Shown in pieces: positions 19,844-29,173 of a stretch of DNA of 51,163 nt. A model generated the notes under the pieces. The model was given only the letters and a program-made list of their open reading frames with translations, was not told the DNA's origin and searched no databases. Numbering within the stretch: the first letter of the stretch is position 1; every line of letters begins with the position of its first letter. The position numbers and the translations under genes were made by a program. The DNA comes from Ureibacillus sinduriensis BLB-1 = JCM 15800 (lineage in GTDB: Bacteria; Bacillota; Bacilli; Bacillales_A; Planococcaceae), in contig NZ_JPVO01000037.1 of assembly GCF_000772955.1 (NCBI RefSeq), forward strand, positions 1 through 51,163, given 5' to 3'.

Positions 19844-19864
19844 CAACTATTTTGTTGCCATGCT
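19831..19864 (-). terminator. Terminator of yabM-mazG-rqcP
   Basis: AGCATGGCAAC (19854-19864) pairs with GTTGTCATGCT (19838-19848; one G-U), followed by seven T residues on the minus strand. It separates rqcP from yabP. Confidence 0.85.
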
Positions 19865-19918
19865 CTAGAAATTTAATATTTTAATTCTCATAATTAAATT
19901 TCATTAAGATGTTTCACT

Positions 19919-20209
19919 CTATTCTTCATCATCAATAAATTGAGGTTCTATTTTATCAAGCTTTTCCTCTTTAAGAATTGTAAACATATTCATTGCATCT
20001 TCTTTGCGCACATTTTCTCGTAGATCTTCTACCCGAGCTGTGACAACCTTCTGTCCGAAACGTATTGCAAGCTCATCCCCTATCTTCACGGCGGATCCGG
20101 CCTTTGCCACTTTCCCGTTGATCGTAATTCTGCCTTGATCTGCTACTTCTTTTGCTAACGTACGTCTTTTAATCAATCTCGACACCTTTAGAAATTTATC
20201 AATCCTCAT
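19919..20209 (-). CDS. rqcP: RqcP (YabO), S4-domain ribosome quality-control factor
   Basis: A 96-residue protein with an N-terminal S4 RNA-binding domain (MRIDKFLKVSRLIKRRTLAKEVADQGRITINGK region, residues 1-60). In B. subtilis RqcP works with RqcH to add C-terminal alanine tails to stalled nascent chains on 50S subunits. It starts at the base after the mazG stop codon, with GGAG-like sequence inside mazG. Confidence 0.94.
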   Translation of the reverse strand: MRIDKFLKVSRLIKRRTLAKEVADQGRITINGKVAKAGSAVKIGDELAIRFGQKVVTARVEDLRENVRKEDAMNMFTILKEEKLDKIEPQFIDDEE

Positions 20210-21679
20210 TTATTCATTCTCCCTTTTTTCCAGTTCTTTTGCTTCATTCCAAAATGCATCTAATTGCTCCAAAGTGAAATCACTAAAGGCAAGCCCGCTT
20301 TCCTTCACCTTTTGCTCCACATGATGAAACCTGCGGGCAAACTTTTCATTCGCATGAACCATCGCTTCTTCCGGGGATATTTTATAGAATCGTGCTATGT
20401 TGACCAGAGTAAATAAAACATCTCCGAACTCATCCAAACGGGTTGCGGAATTCCCCTTTGTTACTTCTTCTTTAAACTCGGTCCATTCCTCCAAAAACTT
20501 CTCCCAAGCCCCTTCTTCGTTTGGCCAATCAAAGCCTACGGAAGCTGCTTTTTTTTGATAATTAAAGGAAGTCAAAAGGGAAGAAGATGCTCTATACTCT
20601 CCTTTAAGCAGGATTTCCGTTTGATGCCCTTTTTCCTGTTGCTTGATGGCATCCCAATTTTCCACCACTTCGTCCGCGTCCTGGACAGAGACATCGCCAA
20701 AAACATGAGGGTGTCTTCTGATCATTTTCTCGCTAACAGAAGCCAACACTTCTTCTAAGTTAAAGTACCCATTATCTTCGCCGATTTGAGCATGCAGGAA
20801 GATTTGCAGCAGTACATCCCCCAGTTCTTCTACCATCCCGAAGTCATCTTCCGCATCTATCGCAGCCAAAAATTCATGTGCTTCTTCCAATAAATACTTT
20901 TTCAGGCTTTCATGGGTTTGCTTTTGATCCCAAGGACAGCCATTCGGTCCTCTTAGAGTTGCGATAATCCTCCTAAAGGTAGTCCAATCACGCAAGGCAT
21001 CCATGTCACTTTCTACAGGCGGCACATAGATTGTCGTTAGATTATTTATATCCACCGATTGATCCAGCTCGAACAAAGGTACGGTCGTTAAACGCTCCAA
21101 GGTAGAACCTGCTGCAGTTACAACCGTAACCGGGTAATCATCGCGATATTTCTCCATCAGTGAGAGCTTGACTTCCGATGCACTAAACGCATCATACACT
21201 TGGGCTATTAGTACATGCCCGCGCATGTTGACATCATGGATGGAGAAACTCGTACCATCCAGTAATTGAAAGCCTTCAATTGGATCGATTTTAAGGGCAC
21301 CGAAAATGGGATCTAAAAAGCTCTGGCCCCCTTCGATACTCAAGTCGATTTCCCCTTCCTTTTCCGCCTCGATCAATAGCTGTATCGTTTGTTCCGCAAC
21401 CAACGGATGTCCCGGAACTGCATACATTACAGGTTCCAGTTGTACAGCCGCTATTAGTTGCGCCGTGATTTCTTCATAGACTGGTTGAAATGTACCATGT
21501 TTTTCGTAAACAGCATCAAAACTTTCAAATACAATACCTTCCTCCTGCAATTCGCTAATAACAGGGTGATCCATTGTTCGAACATAGATTTTTTTGGCTG
21601 ATTTCAATTCTTTATATACGCCCATTTGCAGTTGACTAAGCTCCGCCGCACCTAGGCCGATAACTGTTAACTTGTGCAT
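20210..21679 (-). CDS. yabN: YabN: tetrapyrrole methylase-like plus MazG NTP pyrophosphohydrolase
   Basis: A two-domain, 489-residue protein. The N-terminal part (about 1-220) has a tetrapyrrole-methylase fold with VIGLGAAELSQL at the start; the C-terminal part (about 225-485) is a double MazG domain with the metal-binding EELGDVLLQ and DEFGDVLFTLVN helices. MazG enzymes hydrolyse noncanonical or excess NTPs. The role of the methylase-like half is unknown in the family. It sits between yabM and rqcP with no gaps. Confidence 0.93.
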   Translation of the reverse strand: MHKLTVIGLGAAELSQLQMGVYKELKSAKKIYVRTMDHPVISELQEEGIVFESFDAVYEKHGTFQPVYEEITAQLIAAVQLEPVMYAVPGHPLVAEQTIQLLIEAEKEGEIDLSIEGGQSFLDPIFGALKIDPIEGFQLLDGTSFSIHDVNMRGHVLIAQVYDAFSASEVKLSLMEKYRDDYPVTVVTAAGSTLERLTTVPLFELDQSVDINNLTTIYVPPVESDMDALRDWTTFRRIIATLRGPNGCPWDQKQTHESLKKYLLEEAHEFLAAIDAEDDFGMVEELGDVLLQIFLHAQIGEDNGYFNLEEVLASVSEKMIRRHPHVFGDVSVQDADEVVENWDAIKQQEKGHQTEILLKGEYRASSSLLTSFNYQKKAASVGFDWPNEEGAWEKFLEEWTEFKEEVTKGNSATRLDEFGDVLFTLVNIARFYKISPEEAMVHANEKFARRFHHVEQKVKESGLAFSDFTLEQLDAFWNEAKELEKRENE

Positions 21680-21687
21680 ATGTCCAC

Positions 21688-23292
21688 CTACTTCTTTTTA
21701 TTTAAGAACAACTGATAAGCTGCCATTCTTCGACCGAATGGCACTAAAAACCATTCTTTCTCTTTCAGCACTCTCGCCTTCGCAACAAATGTTAAATAAA
21801 CAAATGCCCCGGCAACTATTAAACTGCCTCCTATTATAACAGCACCGATTCTTCCTGATAGCGAACTAAACACCATCCGTGAAATCATATCCAGAAGAAT
21901 TATCGTCAAAATCATACTTCCGCACGAAAGACCCAGTTTTATGTAGAATTCTCGATTAGCTAGTTTCACCTTTAACAGTTTTTTCAAATAGATCAGCAGG
22001 CAGCAACCACAGAAAAACAATCCAACATTACTTGCAATTGCGGCGCCCAATACACCTGATTTAGGGATAAACAGATGATTTCCAATAAATTTAAAAACAA
22101 TTGCGATGATTAAAATGAATGCCGGGAATTTCAGCTTATTCATGCCTTGGAGTATCGCCGTAAATGTTAATATAACCGATAGTGGGATAATTTGTAATAC
22201 ATAAACCATCAATATTGATGATAAGCTATCTGATTCAAAAAGCATCACATTTACGTACGGCATGACAGCCATCAGTCCAATTGATGCCGCCACACCTAAA
22301 AGCAATGAAACTCGGTAAGTCAATTGAATAAATGGTGCAGCTCCGCGCCCATCCATTTTCTTTGATTGATAAGCAACTAAAGGCACGATCGCCAACGAAA
22401 GTGAGGAAGCAATTATAATCCCCAACTGCACCAAAGGTTGGCCTCGATCATAGATTCCTTTCATCTTCATTGCCTGCATTTCCTCTATCCCGCTTTCGAG
22501 CAATAGTGAAAAAACAGTAAATGAATCGGCTAACTGGAAGCATAAAAGCAATAAGCTACTCATGCTCACACTTAAACTTAGTATTGTAACTTCTTTTATT
22601 ATTGGCCACTTTTGCCCTTTACTGTTCACTTTCCCCGGTATCATTTTTATTCCCCTTGAAAAGTACAGCAATATTATGACTCCCGCTATTTCCCCGATTA
22701 CTGTACCAATGACTGCCGCATTTCCTGCTGCATATAATGATTGCGACGTTGTCATAATAAAACTTGCACCCAGTAATATAATAACCACCCGAACAAACTG
22801 TTCAATCACTTGCGCAGATGCAACGGGCGTCATGTCGGAATTTGCCTGGAAGTGGCCTTTCATCAGGGCGATTATCGGCATGAATAACGCTACATAAGAA
22901 CCGGTCCTTAAAAGTGTGGCCAGCTGTGCATCACCCATTAATTGTGCAAGCATATCCGATCCGAAAAATAATATAAAATAGAAGATAATAGATAATAATG
23001 TTAGATACTGAAAAACTGTACGTTTAATCAAATTTTTTCTTTGCTCAACATCCGGCATGCTCTGTGCATCAGCCAACATTTTGGAAATGGCAACAGCAAA
23101 CCCTCCCGATGTCCACACAATAAAGAATGAAATGAATGGATAAACCTGCTGATAGATATAAAATCCTCGATCTCCTACCAAATTTTGAAAAGGTACTCGA
23201 TAAACCGCACTTAATATCTTTACAATTAAAGCAGCAACCGTTAACAGCAGTGCACCTTTCATATATTCTTTCATTCCGAAATTTTTTGCCAT
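21688..23292 (-). CDS. yabM: MATE/MOP-superfamily flippase-like protein (YabM, SpoVB-like)
   Basis: A polytopic membrane protein of about 534 residues with roughly 14 hydrophobic segments, related to SpoVB and MurJ-type lipid-linked saccharide flippases. The N-terminus shows the usual KGALLLTVAALIVKILSAVYRVP. A GTG two codons upstream is possible; I prefer the ATG at 23292. First gene of yabM-yabN-rqcP. The transported lipid is unknown. Confidence 0.9.
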   Translation of the reverse strand: MAKNFGMKEYMKGALLLTVAALIVKILSAVYRVPFQNLVGDRGFYIYQQVYPFISFFIVWTSGGFAVAISKMLADAQSMPDVEQRKNLIKRTVFQYLTLLSIIFYFILFFGSDMLAQLMGDAQLATLLRTGSYVALFMPIIALMKGHFQANSDMTPVASAQVIEQFVRVVIILLGASFIMTTSQSLYAAGNAAVIGTVIGEIAGVIILLYFSRGIKMIPGKVNSKGQKWPIIKEVTILSLSVSMSSLLLLCFQLADSFTVFSLLLESGIEEMQAMKMKGIYDRGQPLVQLGIIIASSLSLAIVPLVAYQSKKMDGRGAAPFIQLTYRVSLLLGVAASIGLMAVMPYVNVMLFESDSLSSILMVYVLQIIPLSVILTFTAILQGMNKLKFPAFILIIAIVFKFIGNHLFIPKSGVLGAAIASNVGLFFCGCCLLIYLKKLLKVKLANREFYIKLGLSCGSMILTIILLDMISRMVFSSLSGRIGAVIIGGSLIVAGAFVYLTFVAKARVLKEKEWFLVPFGRRMAAYQLFLNKKK

Positions 23293-23321
23293 TTTCACCT
23301 ATCCCTCACAACAATGCCCAT

Positions 23322-23330
23322 ATTATACCA
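23322..23330 (-). promoter_or_regulatory. Putative extended -10 promoter of yabM
   Basis: TGGTATAAT on the minus strand, identical to the coaX candidate, about 30 bases before the yabM start. No good -35. Confidence 0.5.
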
Positions 23331-23483
23331 CGGAATACCATAAGCACTCGACCTCTGTGATAGATCCCCTTTCATATCATTTATATAGGAGGAAGTCATT
23401 TTCCACATAAATAGATTTAACAATTTCCTCTCCTTTTCACTACTGAATACTTAAATGGCATATTCATAAAGAGTTGCCCATAA

Positions 23484-23517
23484 CAAAAAACGTCTCCTTC
23501 GAATAGAGACGTTTTTT
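23484..23517 (-). terminator. Intrinsic terminator of spoVT
   Basis: AAAAAACGTCTC (23485-23496) pairs with GAGACGTTTTTT (23506-23517) around a nine-base loop, immediately downstream of spoVT. Confidence 0.9.
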
Positions 23518-23524
23518 CTCATTT

Positions 23525-24061
23525 TTAGTTTTCCATTTGCTTTGCCAGGAAATTAGCCGCTGTTTCAGCCGCTTTCGATTCCACTTCACTAATAACGTGA
23601 AGTTTTGATAATAAATATACCGCCCCGATTGCATCGCCATTTGTCACAATTGGCGCAACACAGTATGATTTCACTTGCTCAAATTGGCCCGGAACAAGTT
23701 CGATTGTCGATTCATTTTTCTCCAGTACAATAGAGCGCTGTTTCATGAAATCCTCGGCAAATACGGATAAACGGCGATTTGCATACTCTTTCTTCGCTAA
23801 ACCGGCTATAGCTATCATTTCATCTCTATCGCTAATTAGGGCTGGGGTGCCGACAGTTTCATAAAGGGATTCCACATACTCTTTTGCAAATTCACTTAAG
23901 TCATTTATTGGAGAATATTTTTTTAAGATAACTTCACCTTCACGGTCCGTATAAATCTCTAATGGATCTCCCTCACGGATACGCATCGTTCTTCGAATTT
24001 CCTTAGGAATAACAACGCGACCTAAATCATCGATACGACGGACAATTCCTGTTGCTTTCAT
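23525..24061 (-). CDS. spoVT: Stage V sporulation protein T, AbrB-family regulator
   Basis: A transcription factor that adjusts sigma-G-dependent genes in the forespore. The 178-residue product has an N-terminal swapped-hairpin AbrB domain (MKATGIVRRIDDLGRVVIPKEIRR region, 1-50) and a C-terminal GAF domain (about 55-178). A sigma-G-type promoter lies just upstream, as expected from B. subtilis. Confidence 0.96.
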   Translation of the reverse strand: MKATGIVRRIDDLGRVVIPKEIRRTMRIREGDPLEIYTDREGEVILKKYSPINDLSEFAKEYVESLYETVGTPALISDRDEMIAIAGLAKKEYANRRLSVFAEDFMKQRSIVLEKNESTIELVPGQFEQVKSYCVAPIVTNGDAIGAVYLLSKLHVISEVESKAAETAANFLAKQMEN

Positions 24062-24104
24062 CTTTGCTGCCTCTCTTTCAGAATCAATTTTTCATTCACA
24101 TTGA

Positions 24105-24135
24105 TAGTATGGTTAAGAATTGGTCAATGTATGCA
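24105..24135 (-). promoter_or_regulatory. Sigma-G promoter of spoVT
   Basis: Minus strand: TGCATA (24130-24135), 18-base spacer, CATACTA (24105-24111). The -10 matches the sigma-G consensus exactly and the -35 at five of six positions. Confidence 0.75.
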
Positions 24136-24236
24136 GAAAGTGTATGAAGAGGTTTAAATTCTAAAGTCGGGCAACAAAAGTAAAATTATTATATTAATAT
24201 CCATCTGTTTTTCAACATAATTGCAGTATGTGATTT

Positions 24237-27200
24237 CTACGATTTCTTGGCTTTGGCAACAATCTCGACTAACTGTTCCAATACTTCAAAAGGAGGTATC
24301 TTGCCGCATTTTTTTTCTTCTATCGTCAGAGTTAATTTTGCCCCTTCCATTACAAATCCAACCGCTCGATCAAATTTCATGGATTCTGTTACAACGACGC
24401 TGCCATCGACTTTTGCCGTTCCTTCTTCTGATAAGTAGATGGAGATGACCTTCTGTTTTTCTTTGATAGCCGTAATGCCAGCTTCCAATGCCCATACTTT
24501 TACGCGAGCAATACGTAACAGTTTTTCTGTTTCTACCGGCAAATCACCAAAGCGGTCCACTAATTCATCCCAAATTTCATTAAAGTCTTCCACGCGCTCC
24601 ATTGATTTTATGCGCTTATACATTTGTATTTTTTGATAGCCATCCGGTATATAGGCATCTGGAATATAGGCATCTGTTTGCAGAATAATTTCAACTTCAG
24701 GTTTTTCCTCTTTGACAACACCCGTCCTGCGCTCTTCAATCGCTTCTTCAAGCATTTGTGAGTACAAGTCAAATCCAACAGAGTCGATAAAGCCATGCTG
24801 TTGTGCACCTAAAAGGTTTCCAGCCCCACGAATCGACAAATCGCGCATCGCGATTTTGAATCCGGAACCGAGCTCTGTAAACTCTTTAATCGTTTGAAGT
24901 CGTTGTTCCGCTACATCCGTAAGCACTTTATCTTTTTGGTACATGAAGTATGCATAGGCAACACGATTTGAACGGCCAACCCGACCGCGCAGTTGATAAA
25001 GCTGTGATAACCCCATGCGGTCTGCATCATGCACGATCAATGTATTCACATTTGGAATATCGACACCAGTTTCAATGATAGTCGTTGTGACAAGAACATC
25101 ATATTCGCCGTCCAAGAAGTTTAAAATAATGGATTCCAATTGAGATTCTGTCATCTTGCCATGGGCATAGCCAACACGAGCGTCTGGGACAAGCATCTGA
25201 ATTTCTTCCACTTTTCTTGTCATGTCCTCAACGCGATTATAGAGGTAAAATGTTTGACCACCTCTAGCCATTTCTCTTTCAATAGCTTCACGTACAAGTG
25301 CCCCACTGTACTCCATGACATAAGTTTGCACAGGGAATCGATTTTGTGGGGGCGTTTCAATAACCGATAAATCCCTTACACCTACCATCGACATATGCAA
25401 TGTACGGGGGATCGGAGTAGCGGTTAATGTTAAAACGTCCACATTTGTTTTCAATTGCTTAATTTTTTCTTTGTGAGTCACACCAAATCGTTGCTCTTCA
25501 TCGACAATCAATAAACCCAAATCTCGGAAAACAAGATCCTTTGATAAAATTCGATGGGTCCCGACCACTATATCGACCGTTCCTTCTTTTAATCCTTTAA
25601 TCGTTTCTGCTTGTTGTTTTTTTGTTCGGAAACGGCTTAACAAACCAACATTAATAGCATGACCTTCAAACCGCTCTATGATTGTTTCATAATGTTGCTG
25701 GGCTAATATCGTCGTTGGTACAAGAAAGGCAACTTGTTTCCCATCCATGATTGCTTTAAAAGCCGCCCGGATCGCTACTTCTGTTTTTCCATAGCCAACA
25801 TCTCCACAAACTAGGCGATCCATTGGGCGTTCCCGCTCCATATCATTTTTCACTTCTATAATAGAACGTAGCTGATCCTCTGTTTCTTCATAAGGAAAAG
25901 CACTTTCAAATGAACGCTGTTCATCTGTATCAGGGGAAAAGGCGTATCCTTTTTCCGCCTCACGTTTTGCATACAATTTAATTAAATCATCTGCTATATC
26001 ATTGATAGCAGATGAAACTTTGGCTTTTGCCTTTTTCCACTCCGCACCACCAAGCTTATGAAGCTTTGGCTCTTTTCCTTCGGAAGCTACGTATTTTTGA
26101 ATCAAATCAATTTGCTCAACAGGAACAAATAACTTATCATCTGCTCGGTACTTTATATGAAGATAGTCTTTGTGGTTACCGTTTACTTCCAGTGTTTCGA
26201 TTCCGATATATTTCCCTATCCCATGATGAGTATGTACTACATAGTCACCAGGGTTAATTTCTGTATAACTTTTAATGCGTTCAGCATTGGACATTTTTTG
26301 AGGCCGGCGCGGCTTTCTTTTTTGCTGTTGCTTAAATAATTCGTCGTCTGTCACAACTGCTATACGCTGTAGTGACAACTCAAAACCAGAAGCCAGTTGG
26401 CCCTCCACGATATAAATTCCCGGATCGTGCGGATCTCCTATTAAACTATGAATACCATACTCCTCCAGCATGCTTTGGAGCTTTTTCACTCTTTCCTTCC
26501 CTTCGGCCATAAAGAGAACCGTAAAGTTCTCTTGCATCCATCTCTCCACTTCATTTTGTAAAAGGGCGATTTGGCCGTGGAATTGCTGCATTGGCTTACA
26601 TGAGAAATTCGTTGTCTTTTTAAATTGAACTCCCGAGAAAGTACGTGCAAATAGAGCAAAATAGAGCTTTTGATGTTCTAACATTGAATTTATTTCTTTG
26701 AAGGAGAAGGAAGGTTTTACATCATGTACAATCTTCCCTTCTTCAATCAATGAGATAAACCAGTCTTCTTCCTCGCGCTCCCAGGCATCCATCACTTCCT
26801 GAATTCTTCCCAGCTCATCGAATAGGACAAGTCCATCCTCATCAAAATAATCACCTAAATAGGACAAGTTCTCATATAAAAGGGAACCATACTTTGTTAC
26901 ATGGTCAGGTATACTCCCTTGATTCAATAACTCGATATCGTGTTTTATATTTTGATACAGTATCTCTTGCGTTTCCTGCTTCTTAATTTTCTTCAAGCTC
27001 TTACTTAGTGCCGCCTCTAGTCTTTCTGCTAGTTGTAATCGCTGTTCTTTCGTCAATAATACTTCCGTAGCAGGCAGAATTTCGACAGATTCCAGTTTTT
27101 CGATGGAACGTTGGTCATCGGCTGAAAATGTGCGAATGGAATCGATTTCAGTATCAAAAAGCTCAATACGAATAGGTGACTCCGCATAGGGTGGGTAAAT

Positions 27201-27749
27201 ATCAAGTATTCCCCCACGCAATGCAAACTCACCAGGTGTCGTGACCATCTGACTTCTTGAATATCCCATCGTCACTAAGTGAAGCAACCATTTATCGATA
27301 TCAATATCATTCCCAATTGACGCTTTTAAAAAGTAGCCTTTCCACTGTTCAGGAGGTGTCATCATTTTACGCATTCCGGCAACCGGGATGACATAAATGG
27401 CCTTTTCCTTTTTAGCCAAATGGTCCAACGTTGCAATACGTGCCGCCTTAAGTTCTGGCGATGCAATTGTCATGTCCGCAGCAATAAACTCATCCGCCGG
27501 GTAATAATGAACCATATCTTCTCCTACTAGGGATGATAAATCATCTACTAACTTTTGCGCCTGTAAAAGATTGGGCGATAATATATAAAGAGGTTTTTTG
27601 ACGCTCTCGAATATAGATTGGATAAATGCCGGTCGCGCACCTCCTGTCAAACCTGTGATGAGTTGTGAATCATAATTTTTTTCACCGATTTGTTGGATGA
27701 ATGTATTTATATGTTTATCTTGAGAGAATAGTTGATGAATAACGTTCAT
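24237..27749 (-). CDS. mfd: Transcription-repair coupling factor
   Basis: A DNA translocase that removes stalled RNA polymerase and recruits UvrA. The 1170-residue product is full length: UvrB-like N-terminal part, RNA-polymerase-interacting domain with GDYVVHTHHGIGKYIGIE, RecG-like helicase motifs GDVGYGKTE (Walker A) and DEEQRFGV (Walker B), a TRG/motif VI region with QLRGRVGR, and a C-terminal domain. It lies between fin and spoVT, the conserved order. I see no obvious terminator before spoVT's promoter. Confidence 0.97.
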   Translation of the reverse strand: MNVIHQLFSQDKHINTFIQQIGEKNYDSQLITGLTGGARPAFIQSIFESVKKPLYILSPNLLQAQKLVDDLSSLVGEDMVHYYPADEFIAADMTIASPELKAARIATLDHLAKKEKAIYVIPVAGMRKMMTPPEQWKGYFLKASIGNDIDIDKWLLHLVTMGYSRSQMVTTPGEFALRGGILDIYPPYAESPIRIELFDTEIDSIRTFSADDQRSIEKLESVEILPATEVLLTKEQRLQLAERLEAALSKSLKKIKKQETQEILYQNIKHDIELLNQGSIPDHVTKYGSLLYENLSYLGDYFDEDGLVLFDELGRIQEVMDAWEREEEDWFISLIEEGKIVHDVKPSFSFKEINSMLEHQKLYFALFARTFSGVQFKKTTNFSCKPMQQFHGQIALLQNEVERWMQENFTVLFMAEGKERVKKLQSMLEEYGIHSLIGDPHDPGIYIVEGQLASGFELSLQRIAVVTDDELFKQQQKRKPRRPQKMSNAERIKSYTEINPGDYVVHTHHGIGKYIGIETLEVNGNHKDYLHIKYRADDKLFVPVEQIDLIQKYVASEGKEPKLHKLGGAEWKKAKAKVSSAINDIADDLIKLYAKREAEKGYAFSPDTDEQRSFESAFPYEETEDQLRSIIEVKNDMERERPMDRLVCGDVGYGKTEVAIRAAFKAIMDGKQVAFLVPTTILAQQHYETIIERFEGHAINVGLLSRFRTKKQQAETIKGLKEGTVDIVVGTHRILSKDLVFRDLGLLIVDEEQRFGVTHKEKIKQLKTNVDVLTLTATPIPRTLHMSMVGVRDLSVIETPPQNRFPVQTYVMEYSGALVREAIEREMARGGQTFYLYNRVEDMTRKVEEIQMLVPDARVGYAHGKMTESQLESIILNFLDGEYDVLVTTTIIETGVDIPNVNTLIVHDADRMGLSQLYQLRGRVGRSNRVAYAYFMYQKDKVLTDVAEQRLQTIKEFTELGSGFKIAMRDLSIRGAGNLLGAQQHGFIDSVGFDLYSQMLEEAIEERRTGVVKEEKPEVEIILQTDAYIPDAYIPDGYQKIQMYKRIKSMERVEDFNEIWDELVDRFGDLPVETEKLLRIARVKVWALEAGITAIKEKQKVISIYLSEEGTAKVDGSVVVTESMKFDRAVGFVMEGAKLTLTIEEKKCGKIPPFEVLEQLVEIVAKAKKS

Positions 27750-27834
27750 TCATAAACCCCCTTCCTTCATTCCTTTTTATGTAATTAAACATATTCGTAT
27801 TAAATACTTCCTTTATTTATTCATAGAAACCAAG

Positions 27835-27871
27835 TGGAAAAAGCGGGAGACTGTTTGCTTAAGTCGCCCAC
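27835..27871 (-). terminator. Probable terminator of fin
   Basis: GTGGGCGACT (27862-27871) pairs with AGTCTCCCGC (27843-27852; one mismatch, one G-U), followed by five T residues on the minus strand. About 85 bases after the fin stop. Confidence 0.65.
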
Positions 27872-27955
27872 TCTTTCGCACATGGTTAATGGTGTGGATT
27901 TATTTGTTTTAATCCTGCAGATTTCTCATTTTTATATCCATGATGCACCCGTACC

Positions 27956-28183
27956 TTACTGCAGCCATTTTTTGAGTGCATAATAGTCAGGAAATTGTCT
28001 CAATGAATCTTCACAATGTTCACAAATACAATGTACGGTTGTATCACCGCGTTCATTCTTCTCGATATAGTCGTCTACTTCTCCAACTTCAAATAGATGC
28101 AATTTACGAATCGTGTCATCAGCGTCAAAAGGCAATGTGCCAATTTCCGTCTCACAATGTCGGCAACGATATTTAACAGGCAT
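27956..28183 (-). CDS. fin: Anti-sigma-F factor Fin (YabK)
   Basis: A small protein that binds RNA polymerase and helps the change from sigma-F to sigma-G in the forespore. The 75-residue product has two CxxC pairs (CRHC near the start and CEHC near residue 55) typical of its zinc-ribbon fold. I start it at the ATG at 28183, preceded by GGGGGAGGAC; the longer frame would cross the promoter. Confidence 0.92.
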   Translation of the reverse strand: MPVKYRCRHCETEIGTLPFDADDTIRKLHLFEVGEVDDYIEKNERGDTTVHCICEHCEDSLRQFPDYYALKKWLQ

Positions 28184-28202
28184 TATAATCGTCCTCCCCC
28201 TC

Positions 28203-28233
28203 GAGTATGTAAGCAATAGCTTTGTAATACTCA
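28203..28233 (-). promoter_or_regulatory. Sigma-F/sigma-G type promoter of fin
   Basis: Minus strand: TGAGTA (28228-28233), 18-base spacer, CATACTC (28203-28209). B. subtilis fin is transcribed by sigma-F and sigma-G. The -10 nearly touches the ribosome site, so the leader would be only about 13 bases. Confidence 0.6.
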
Positions 28234-28347
28234 AAGTATTGACCTAATTTTGCCTATTTATGCATAATGAAATAAGACCTTTTCTTCTATAGGGGATTCA
28301 TTGTTAATATTTTCACATAATTATTCGCCTTCATCATATTAGAGGAG

Positions 28348-28920
28348 TTACTTTTGCTGAAGACCGTTATATTCGGACATTACATCGAGAAACTTTTTTG
28401 ATAAAGATGCTTCAACCGCGGAAACAGTTTTTTCAATAGCTTGTTCGATGGCCAATTCATCTTCTTTAGAGAATTTGGCCAACACATAATCTACTACCTT
28501 CATTCCAGCAGGAGGCCTGCTGATGCCAACTCGGATACGATTGAATTCCTGTGTCCCTAAATGATGAATCAATGATTTTATTCCGTTGTGGCCACCGGCA
28601 CTGCCCTTTTGGCGCAATCGTAGTTTCCCAGTTTCCAGATCCAGATCATCATAGATGACGATAATATCTTCGATGTCAATATCGAAGTAGTCCATCAATG
28701 GACGGACAGATTCACCGGATAAATTCATATATGTTAGCGGTTTTAACAAAATTACTTTTCCTTCGGGTCTATGAACTGTAGCATACATTCCATTAAACTT
28801 CATTTGATTTAATGGGGCATCCCATTTTTTAGATAGTGCATCAATACACTCAAAGCCTATATTATGACGTGTATAGTCATATTGTTTCCCGGGATTTCCT
28901 AATCCAATAATTAACTTCAT
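28348..28920 (-). CDS. pth: Peptidyl-tRNA hydrolase (SpoVC)
   Basis: Releases tRNA from prematurely dropped peptidyl-tRNA. The 190-residue product shows the family signatures [22 protein letters not shown] (catalytic His in RHN) and [13 protein letters not shown], with [24 protein letters not shown] start it at the ATG at 28920; the in-frame upstream extension is not family-like. Between ctc and fin as in Bacillus. Confidence 0.97.
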   Translation of the reverse strand: MKLIIGLGNPGKQYDYTRHNIGFECIDALSKKWDAPLNQMKFNGMYATVHRPEGKVILLKPLTYMNLSGESVRPLMDYFDIDIEDIIVIYDDLDLETGKLRLRQKGSAGGHNGIKSLIHHLGTQEFNRIRVGISRPPAGMKVVDYVLAKFSKEDELAIEQAIEKTVSAVEASLSKKFLDVMSEYNGLQQK

Positions 28921-28952
28921 GAATACCCATCCTTTTTTTACTAATCGTAAAT

Positions 28953-28961
28953 ATTTTAACA
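28953..28961 (-). promoter_or_regulatory. Putative extended -10 promoter of pth
   Basis: TGTTAAAAT on the minus strand, about 33 bases before the ATG. No convincing -35. Confidence 0.4.
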
Positions 28962-29130
28962 TAGGCTGGATTGAAAGAGAAAAAACTAATTCATCTATGT
29001 ATTTATTACTTCATGAAATGGAAATTACCTTTAATTTCACTTAAAATTTATTCTGAACGAGATTATATGGATTGTGTTTATTTTAAACCCCATCATATAT
29101 TTTATTACCCTTTGATTAGGTTCATTATTA

Positions 29131-29166
29131 AAATAAAAAATGTATGAGCAGTAAACTCATACATTT
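29131..29166 (-). terminator. Intrinsic terminator of ctc
   Basis: AAAATGTATGAG pairs with CTCATACATTTT around a seven-base loop, followed by T residues on the minus strand, just after the ctc stop. Confidence 0.9.
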
Positions 29167-29173
29167 TGCACAA

